DNA of 5,430 nt from Reyranella sp. (lineage in GTDB: Bacteria; Pseudomonadota; Alphaproteobacteria; Reyranellales; Reyranellaceae), in NCBI GenBank assembly GCA_016780605.1, contig JADHLS010000444.1, positions 1-5,430 on the forward strand, given 5' to 3'. The position numbers and the translations under genes were made by a program. Below are positions 1 through 5,430 of the stretch, one piece after another (position 1 is the stretch's first letter; the number at the start of each line of letters is the position of its first letter). Below the pieces are notes generated by a model that searched no databases, was not told the origin of the DNA, and saw only the letters and a list, made by a program, of their open reading frames with translations.

Positions 1-22
1 GCCGATTGCAAGCGGCGACGAG

Positions 23-47
23 GTCCTTCGCTACGCTCAGGACGACA
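23..47. repeat. Short imperfect palindrome, likely interspersed repeat and possible terminator hairpin
   Basis: Arms GTCCT (23-27) and AGGAC (39-43) pair, and an inner GC/GC pairing (30-31 with 35-36) closes a 3-nt loop after two mismatches. It begins a few bases past the stop codon of the minus-strand acyl-CoA dehydrogenase, so it could act as a 3' hairpin for that transcript, although no U-tract follows. From memory, the core CCTTCGCTACGCTCAGGA resembles a short palindrome scattered between genes in many high-GC alphaproteobacterial genomes. Only one copy lies in this window, so its repeat status is recalled, not shown. Confidence 0.4.
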
Positions 48-51
48 TGAT

Positions 52-1263
<1,212 letters not shown>

Positions 1264-1357
1264 CGGGGGCTCCTTTGCGCTGCAACGTAGCGCGGCGTTC
1301 AAGCGACGATCAAGCTGTAGTAGTTCGCTTTAAGGCGCGCCCCATGAGATGAGGGCT

Positions 1358-1372
1358 GTTCGCGTCACGTTC
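1358..1372 (+). promoter_or_regulatory. GTTC-N7-GTTC match to the alphaproteobacterial LexA box
   Basis: The bases read GTTC-GCGTCAC-GTTC. The direct repeat GTTC-N7-GTTC is the established LexA (SOS repressor) operator in alphaproteobacteria such as Rhodobacter, Caulobacter and rhizobia. If real, it would link the downstream lipoprotein-lysozyme pair, or the divergent dehydrogenase, to DNA damage. Against it, this spacer is unusually rich in GTTC, so a chance pair at this spacing is not negligible. The box also lies about 100 bp upstream of the best promoter candidate and does not overlap it. Confidence 0.3.
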
Positions 1373-1383
1373 ACGTTTGACGC
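1362..1383. promoter_or_regulatory. Inverted repeat GCGTCA-N10-TGACGC, operator-like
   Basis: Perfect 6-bp arms (1362-1367 and 1378-1383) flank a 10-nt spacer. Inside it are two tandem copies of TCACGT (1365-1370 and 1371-1376). The layout suits a dimeric regulator. It overlaps the LexA-like match, so at most one of the two interpretations may be functional. The regulator is unknown. Confidence 0.3.
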
Positions 1384-1476
1384 AAGTTGCAGCGAACCGC
1401 CGGTCTATTCGCATTTGTTCGCGCCGGACGTGTTCAACGGGGGCGATAAGTATCTGGCAGAACGCAACCTCGCGAT

Positions 1477-1505
1477 TTGCCCGATAACCCGAGTTCTGCT
1501 ATTCT
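1477..1505 (+). promoter_or_regulatory. Candidate sigma-70 promoter with extended -10 for the lipoprotein-lysozyme unit
   Basis: The -35 candidate TTGCCC (1477-1482) and the -10 candidate TATTCT (1500-1505) are 17 nt apart, each matching 4 of 6 consensus bases. The -10 is preceded by TGC, forming an extended -10 (TGN). A transcript would begin near 1512, giving a leader of about 50 nt before the GTG start at 1564. Its position also argues against translation starting at the in-frame TTG at 1477. Confidence 0.4.
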
Positions 1506-1513
1506 CTGTCGGT

Positions 1514-1549
1514 GTGCGATCATCGTTCCATCCGATCGGGAACGCGCAC
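1514..1549 (+). promoter_or_regulatory. Leader stem-loop or dyad just upstream of the lipoprotein start
   Basis: Outer arms GTGCG (1514-1518) and CGCAC (1545-1549) enclose inner arms CGTTCC (1524-1529) and GGAACG (1539-1544), with a 9-nt loop and a 5-nt bulge on the left side only. It lies between the proposed transcription start and the ribosome binding site GGGGG (1553-1557). It could therefore cap the 5' end of the mRNA, affect translation, or be a DNA operator. No known riboswitch or leader family is recognised. Confidence 0.35.
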
Positions 1550-1563
1550 GACGGGGGCGCAGC

Positions 1564-2889
1564 GTGAATTTTACGAAGATCATAGTCGCACTATGTTCTG
1601 CTGTCCTGCTCACATCGTGTCAGGCTCTGCGCGATGAGAGTGACCCGAATGTCGTAAGCGTCAGGGGGGTAAAGCCCACTCTCGAGCAATTGAACATCAC
1701 GAGTACAACGGCCGCACAAAACGCCTTCGTCAACGATCTCATCGCGAAGGCGTACGGACAGCCGATGTATCTCGATCCGCGCCAAGGCGATTGGCCGCTG
1801 GTGACGGAGGCTGGAATCTACGAGATCAGCCGCCAATGCGACCAGTATCTCGACGTATTGTTTCACTTCAATCGCAATCAGCGGGCACTCCGACAGGGAT
1901 TGACTGCGACCGGAGCCGCCACCGCCACCATCCTTGGTCTCGCCAGCGTCGCCGCTGCCCCCATTGCGATCACCGCGGCGGCATTCGGCCTGTCGGCTTC
2001 GCTGTTCGATGCGGGCGTCAATTCAGTTCTTTTCACCATCGAGCCTTCGGCTCTGCGCAACATCGCACTTAAAGGCCGGCAAGGTTATCTCGATAGACTG
2101 AAGATTGGCGAGATCAGCACGCGCCCCCGGATGCTGATCGCCTTGCAAGGCTATCTGGCTCAGTGTTCTCCAGCGGCGATCGAGGCGAACGTCAACAATG
2201 CTGCTAGCGGAGCGCCATCCGTAGCGTCGACAGACCCTGACGTTTCAGGAGGAGCCGCCGTTTTGGCGGCACCGGCATCGGCTTTGATCGGCATGAGAAC
2301 GGTCCGTGGCCCGGTTACAGACACTCCGCGTACCCTTAATCCGGATGAACTCGCAGCCAATCCTGGTCCGGGCGAAGAGGGAGTGCGGCGTCGAGAACTT
2401 GTAAAGGTTCAAGAAGCGCTTGGAGTGAGGCCTGCCACCGGCAATTTCGGTTCCCTGACACGACAAGCCATTCTTGAATTTCAACGCGGCGCCTTCAACC
2501 AAGGGAAAGGCGGCTGGACCGCCAGCGACGTCAACGGCCGACTGACTGGCAAGACGCGAGCTGTTCTCCCGAACATCAGTGCCATGCCGCCAGTGTTCCA
2601 GTCGGCCTTTGAGCGTGGACTGTTTGGTGATGCCAGCGCCGCCAGCACGGCCGATCTGTTTACGAGGCCAAGCGAGGGGGTGTTGGGCGGGTTCCTGAGC
2701 AGATTCAATCCACCAATACAGGGACTCCCGACCGGCGATACCGCCGGAGCCTTCAATGAAAGACTGGAAAAAATGCGAGCGCAGCTCGGCGACATGACAA
2801 CGCCGAAGACGCAAACGACGCCGCTGACGTGGCAACTCTATCAGCAGGTCCTGAAAAGCAGTGAGGGGCTGTTCGGACCCAAGGATTAG
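1564..2889 (+). CDS. Uncharacterised lipoprotein with a peptidoglycan-binding-like segment (441 aa)
   Basis: I chose the GTG start at 1564 because it gives a clean lipoprotein signal: Lys5, a hydrophobic stretch, then lipobox LTSC with the lipidated Cys at 19. GGGGG (1553-1557) lies 6 nt upstream. The +2 residue is Gln, which by the E. coli rule favours the outer membrane. Residues 92-105 carry a C-x2-Y-x4-F-x-F-N-R motif. An Ala/Gly-rich hydrophobic stretch follows (112-158), then TRP...ALQGYLAQCSPAAIE (186-207). I recall similar motifs in uncharacterised proteobacterial lipoproteins. After a Pro/Ala/Ser linker, residues about 277-330 (VQEALGV, then FGSLTRQAILEFQRG) resemble a PG_binding_1 repeat. 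The C-terminal 110 residues are unrecognised. The lysozyme-domain gene follows 35 bp downstream, very likely cotranscribed. A- or T-ending codons are much commoner than in the flanking genes. Its precise role is unknown; holding the partner or itself at the wall is inference. Confidence 0.8.
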   Translation: MNFTKIIVALCSAVLLTSCQALRDESDPNVVSVRGVKPTLEQLNITSTTAAQNAFVNDLIAKAYGQPMYLDPRQGDWPLVTEAGIYEISRQCDQYLDVLFHFNRNQRALRQGLTATGAATATILGLASVAAAPIAITAAAFGLSASLFDAGVNSVLFTIEPSALRNIALKGRQGYLDRLKIGEISTRPRMLIALQGYLAQCSPAAIEANVNNAASGAPSVASTDPDVSGGAAVLAAPASALIGMRTVRGPVTDTPRTLNPDELAANPGPGEEGVRRRELVKVQEALGVRPATGNFGSLTRQAILEFQRGAFNQGKGGWTASDVNGRLTGKTRAVLPNISAMPPVFQSAFERGLFGDASAASTADLFTRPSEGVLGGFLSRFNPPIQGLPTGDTAGAFNERLEKMRAQLGDMTTPKTQTTPLTWQLYQQVLKSSEGLFGPKD

Positions 2890-2924
2890 GCCCCACGACA
2901 AAGCAATCCAACAGGGGAAGCTAG

Positions 2925-4268
2925 ATGGCCACCTTCGTCACAAACAAAGCCGTCTTTCTCTTCGAGAAGCCCAGTCCTACTTCCACGAATCTCGGTACCA
3001 TAGCCCGAGAAACCACATTGAAGGGAAAGCTTCGAAACGAAGACGGGTTCATCGAGACGACGGATCCGGTGAAAGTGAAGAAGGCCGACGGCAGTTTTGA
3101 TACGGCAACGGGCTTTCTGATGTTTCTGGATTTCGCGCGCCAAGGGTTGGATGACCCCATGCCAATGTCACCAGCCGATGCGGGCATCTTTTGCGCCCTC
3201 GCCACCGATGCGGCACGCGAAGCGTCGACGGATCGGGACTATCTGCTCGCCGCCGCCTATGCCCTATCAGGCGACTTGCAAAACGTTGGCACCGCCGCCA
3301 CCAAAGCCGGTCCTTTTCGGTACAGCGAAAGCCAATGGAAAGAAGCTACCGAAACCGGCGCCGCCAAAGCACTTGACCTTACACTTGAGGATCGGTTGCG
3401 CTGGTACTTGCAGCCTCGGGTCGCAGCGTTTCTGACCGCAGATCAAGCGAAGAAGTTCAAGGATACATTCGCGAAGCCACCCAAGTTCAACGAACTCTAT
3501 TTCGTGCAGTTGTTCGGCGATGGAGCGACAAAAATCCTCAAGGAGACCCTGAACGACGCGCTAAGCGCGGCCATCGATGCTGCGGGGCTTGATGCCGAGC
3601 TCGCAGCGGAATTGAAGGCAGCTCCCCTGACCGTCGCTAGCGTATTGGCCAAACTCCAAGCTCGCTTGGAGAAGGCGTACAGTGAAGCCCGGAAGGTCAT
3701 CGACCTTCAGCCCGACGACATACGGCTCTTCCGCGGAGATGGTGATGTGCCTTTTGCAGGGCCGAGCGGTGACCCAGTCCTCGCAGGTGGCGCTGGGGGC
3801 GGTGCCGTCGACCCGACTGCGCTGGCCAACGCTCCCGTATCAATTAAGAAAACGTTGCCGATGGCGCAGCGAGCTTTTCTTAGGCTCAGCGCGGCAAAAT
3901 GGACCCCGGCACAGGCATGCGGAATACTCGCAAATGTTCAGGCCGAGAGTAGTTTCGACTTCAAAAACACCACTGGTGACGGCGGCCACGCTCACGGTCT
4001 CTGCCAATGGCATGAGGATCGGCGGAGTATTTTCGACAAGAATTTCCCTCGCCCGTTTGCGCAGTCGACTTTTGAAGATCAGGTCGATTTCATCACCTTC
4101 GAAATGAACCATAACGAAAAAGCAGCAGGGGACATTCTCAAGAAGGACACGACCCCCGCTGGCGCCGCAACGACCGTTTGCGCCAATTATGAGCGACCAG
4201 CAGACAAACAGGGCGAATCAGCAAAGCGCAAGCCTTTGGCGGAGGCCTATGCACTTGTGTTCAAGTAG
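2925..4268 (+). CDS. Multidomain cell-wall hydrolase with C-terminal phage-tail-type lysozyme domain (447 aa)
   Basis: GGGGA (2914-2918) is 6 nt before the ATG. Residues 8-70 look like a bacterial SH3-like domain. Residues 85-180 contain DRDYLLAAAYALSG and AGPFRYSESQW, reminiscent of a lysozyme or transglycosylase fold, but the ESG catalytic Glu is replaced (ALSG). A Gly-rich linker (286-294) leads to residues 310-447. These match the phage tail lysozyme family: WTPAQACGILANVQAESSF with candidate catalytic Glu341, then HGLCQWHEDR (358-367), FEDQVDFITFEM (383-394) and CANYERPAD (419-427). The predicted activity is cleavage of peptidoglycan glycan strands. I see no signal peptide or membrane segment, so how it reaches the wall is unclear. 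No tail, capsid or holin genes are nearby, so this is not obviously a prophage. Codon use matches the upstream lipoprotein, its probable operon partner, and differs from the outer genes. Confidence 0.85.
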   Translation: MATFVTNKAVFLFEKPSPTSTNLGTIARETTLKGKLRNEDGFIETTDPVKVKKADGSFDTATGFLMFLDFARQGLDDPMPMSPADAGIFCALATDAAREASTDRDYLLAAAYALSGDLQNVGTAATKAGPFRYSESQWKEATETGAAKALDLTLEDRLRWYLQPRVAAFLTADQAKKFKDTFAKPPKFNELYFVQLFGDGATKILKETLNDALSAAIDAAGLDAELAAELKAAPLTVASVLAKLQARLEKAYSEARKVIDLQPDDIRLFRGDGDVPFAGPSGDPVLAGGAGGGAVDPTALANAPVSIKKTLPMAQRAFLRLSAAKWTPAQACGILANVQAESSFDFKNTTGDGGHAHGLCQWHEDRRSIFDKNFPRPFAQSTFEDQVDFITFEMNHNEKAAGDILKKDTTPAGAATTVCANYERPADKQGESAKRKPLAEAYALVFK

Positions 4269-4280
4269 TCCGAGTGTTTC

Positions 4281-4293
4281 AGCCCGAAGGGCT
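4281..4293. terminator. Small hairpin in the convergent junction, weak bidirectional terminator candidate
   Basis: AGCCC-GAA-GGGCT forms a 5-bp stem with a 3-nt loop, midway between the stop codons of the plus-strand lysozyme gene and the minus-strand glutathione transferase gene. The placement fits a shared terminator. The stem is short, however, and neither side has a T-run, so an intrinsic terminator is only weakly supported. Confidence 0.25.
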
Positions 4294-4308
4294 ACGGTTA
4301 GCTCACCG

Positions 4309-4995
4309 TCACGCCACCTTCTTCGCCAAATGCGGGAACATGGCGACGCGGGCGGCATCGTCCATGTCGGTCTTGAAGGCGTGCTTGTCCTTCAGCGCCA
4401 GGGCGCGCTGCGCGGCGGGCCGGGCGCTGATCTCAGCGAGGTGGCGCTGCAGGTTGGGGAAGCGCTTCGGTGCCTCGGGGCCCAGCACGTTGGGAATCAG
4501 CCGCGACCAGCCCCAGACCGCCATGTCGACGATGCTGTACACGTCGCCGCACATGTAGCGATGCTCGCCCAGCCGCTTTTCGAGGATGTTCCAATGGCGG
4601 TCGGCCTCGAAGGTGTAGCGGTTGACGGCGTACTCCTTGGGCTCGGGCGCGAAGTTGCGGAAATGCACGGCCTGGCCCGAATAGGGCCCGATGCCGGAGG
4701 CGACGAACATCAGCCACGACAGCATCTCGCCGCGCGCCTTCAGGGAGGTGCCCGGCAGGAACTGGCCGGTCTTCTCGGCGAGGTAGAGCAGGATCGCATT
4801 GCTGTCGAACACCGTGACGCCGTCGTCGACGATGGCCGGCACCTTGGCGTTGGGATTGATCGCCAGGAATTGCGGCGTGTGCTGCTCGCCCTTGCGCGTG
4901 TCGACCGGCACCAGCTCGTACTTCAGGCCCATCTCCTCTAGGCACAGCGCAACCTTGGTCGGGTTGGGCGCGAGGTTGTAATAGAACTTCAGCAT
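4309..4995 (-). CDS. Glutathione S-transferase family protein, YfcG/Ure2-like (228 aa)
   Basis: This is a cytosolic, probably dimeric, thiol-transfer or disulfide-reductase enzyme using glutathione. The N-terminal thioredoxin-like domain (about 1-80) has Asn11 in APNPTK, at the position of a glutathione-contacting Asn in E. coli YfcG. It also has NPNAKVPAI (48-55) with the cis-Pro at 53, and the gamma-glutamyl-binding pair Asp64-Ser65 in FDSNAILLYLAEKTG. The all-helical C-terminal domain contains QAVHFRNFAPE (108-118), typical of the YfcG/YghU group, and the capping box SIVD (154-157). Length is normal. The start is supported by AGGGAG (5002-5007), 6 nt upstream. It is divergent from the aldolase and convergent with the lysozyme gene, so it is probably transcribed alone. 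Third codon positions are overwhelmingly G or C, as expected for the host. The physiological substrate cannot be told. Confidence 0.93.
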   Translation of the reverse strand: MLKFYYNLAPNPTKVALCLEEMGLKYELVPVDTRKGEQHTPQFLAINPNAKVPAIVDDGVTVFDSNAILLYLAEKTGQFLPGTSLKARGEMLSWLMFVASGIGPYSGQAVHFRNFAPEPKEYAVNRYTFEADRHWNILEKRLGEHRYMCGDVYSIVDMAVWGWSRLIPNVLGPEAPKRFPNLQRHLAEISARPAAQRALALKDKHAFKTDMDDAARVAMFPHLAKKVA

Positions 4996-5114
4996 TGGAC
5001 GCTCCCTATCGCTTCACGATCGGTGCCATTTGGCTACCGGGGTCCTGCAGGGATTCCTCCCTCATCGCACCACTCTAGGGCTATGCTCAGGCCAAGAAAA
5101 CGGAGGAAGGCCAA

Positions 5115-5430
5115 ATGGCGAAACGCATCAATCGCGCCATAGAACTGCTCGAGGCGGGCCAGGCCATCTACTACGACGGCCCGCATACCGGCCACGTGCT
5201 GACCTACGAACAGGGGCGACAGGACGCCAAGACCTGGGCCGACTACATCAATGTCGGCATGGAGCATGGCGACTTCGACATGAAGGGCCTGTCGGACTAC
5301 ATGCGCGGCCTGGTCGACGGCGGCCCGACCAACTCCGGCCATCGCACGCCCACAGTCATCGTCGAGGCGCCGGTCAACGGCATCGACGGGCCGTCGGTCG
5401 CCTACAACGCGTGGCAATTCCGCCAGATCC
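5115..5430 (+). CDS. HpcH/HpaI-family aldolase, N-terminal part (cut by window edge)
   Basis: The frame starts at an ATG preceded by a very strong ribosome binding site, GGAGGAAGG (5102-5110), and stays open for 105 codons to the right edge. The product resembles the HpcH/HpaI aldolase / citrate lyase family, often annotated as 2,4-dihydroxyhept-2-ene-1,7-dioate aldolase. These are class II, metal-dependent, TIM-barrel enzymes that cleave or form pyruvate-linked C-C bonds. ADYINVGMEHGDFDMKGL (42-59) corresponds to the D-W-x-x-I-D-x-E-H segment, and His51 aligns with the catalytic His45 of E. coli HpaI. The next strand reads TVIVEAPVNG, where HpaI has VVRP with a substrate-binding Arg, so the substrate may differ. 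The metal-binding Glu and Asp would lie beyond the window. It is divergent from the glutathione transferase, with a 119-bp spacer. Confidence 0.85.
   Translation, partial: MAKRINRAIELLEAGQAIYYDGPHTGHVLTYEQGRQDAKTWADYINVGMEHGDFDMKGLSDYMRGLVDGGPTNSGHRTPTVIVEAPVNGIDGPSVAYNAWQFRQI

Larger units (their letters stand above)
1264..1563. other. Divergent intergenic region with several dyads
   Basis: This 300-bp spacer separates the minus-strand dehydrogenase from the plus-strand lipoprotein and should carry promoters in both directions. It is rich in GTTC on the plus strand (starting near 1323, 1358, 1369, 1417, 1432, 1493 and 1525). Two of these copies form a GTTC-N7-GTTC pair. It also holds a 6-bp inverted repeat, a candidate promoter and a leader stem-loop, listed separately. 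I see no convincing gene in it. A minus-strand promoter for the dehydrogenase is not clear. Confidence 0.6.

Noticed and set aside
1284..1313. Minus-strand promoter for the dehydrogenase (TTGATC, 18-nt spacer, TACGTT)
   Set aside because: The -10 matches only 3 of 6 bases; too weak to list.
1477..1563. N-terminal extension of the lipoprotein from the TTG at 1477
   Set aside because: It would bury the lipoprotein signal behind 29 Arg-rich residues, has no ribosome binding site, and begins on the -35 element of the candidate promoter.
1349..1567. 72-codon plus-strand frame whose TGA overlaps the lipoprotein GTG (GTGA)
   Set aside because: The overlap would suit translational coupling, but there is no well-placed ribosome binding site, the sequence has no recognisable family, and the frame covers the regulatory dyads and the candidate promoter.
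2245..2901. 218-codon minus-strand open frame
   Set aside because: It is antisense to the lipoprotein gene, with no family motifs and low-complexity Arg-rich content; a shadow of the real frame.
2925..4268. Prophage remnant
   Set aside because: Apart from the lysozyme domain there is no integrase, tail, capsid, holin or attachment repeat in the window.
4189..4941. 250-codon plus-strand open frame
   Set aside because: It is antisense to the glutathione transferase, whose motifs are unmistakable; the Val/Gln/His/Leu-rich translation is typical of a high-GC shadow.
5082..5087. TATGCT as a -10 element for the aldolase
   Set aside because: No acceptable -35 hexamer lies 16-18 nt upstream.
5034..5417. 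127-codon minus-strand open frame
   Set aside because: It is antisense to the aldolase, which has a strong ribosome binding site and clear family match.

Overview
The window looks like chromosomal DNA of a high-GC alphaproteobacterium. I infer this from the strongly GC-rich third codon positions of the flanking genes, the type of metabolic genes present (acyl-CoA dehydrogenase, YfcG-like glutathione transferase, HpcH/HpaI aldolase) and an interspersed palindrome at the left edge. The genus cannot be fixed from the sequence alone.

Layout from left to right: a short palindromic repeat or hairpin (23-47); an acyl-CoA dehydrogenase on the minus strand (52-1263); a 300-bp divergent intergenic region with several dyads, a LexA-like GTTC-N7-GTTC match and a candidate extended -10 promoter; a two-gene plus-strand unit (1564-2889 and 2925-4268); a 40-bp convergent junction with a small hairpin; a glutathione S-transferase on the minus strand (4309-4995); a 119-bp divergent spacer; and the first 105 codons of an HpcH/HpaI-family aldolase on the plus strand, cut by the right edge.

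The flanking genes are ordinary catabolic or detoxification functions. The central pair is the unusual part. Its first gene encodes a lipoprotein with an uncharacterised Ala/Gly-rich hydrophobic core and a peptidoglycan-binding-like segment. Its second gene encodes a three-part protein: an SH3-like N-terminus, a middle region that may be a degenerate lysozyme-like domain, and a C-terminal phage-tail-type lysozyme domain with an intact candidate catalytic Glu. The second protein has no visible signal peptide. In the first 50 codons of each gene, A or T ends 20 and 18 codons in the central pair, against 8, 5 and 8 in the three neighbours, which suggests the pair is accessory cargo. A cell-wall-acting two-component module (anchored envelope lipoprotein plus wall hydrolase), possibly damage-inducible, is the best working idea. 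That role is inference; only the domain assignments rest on visible motifs.
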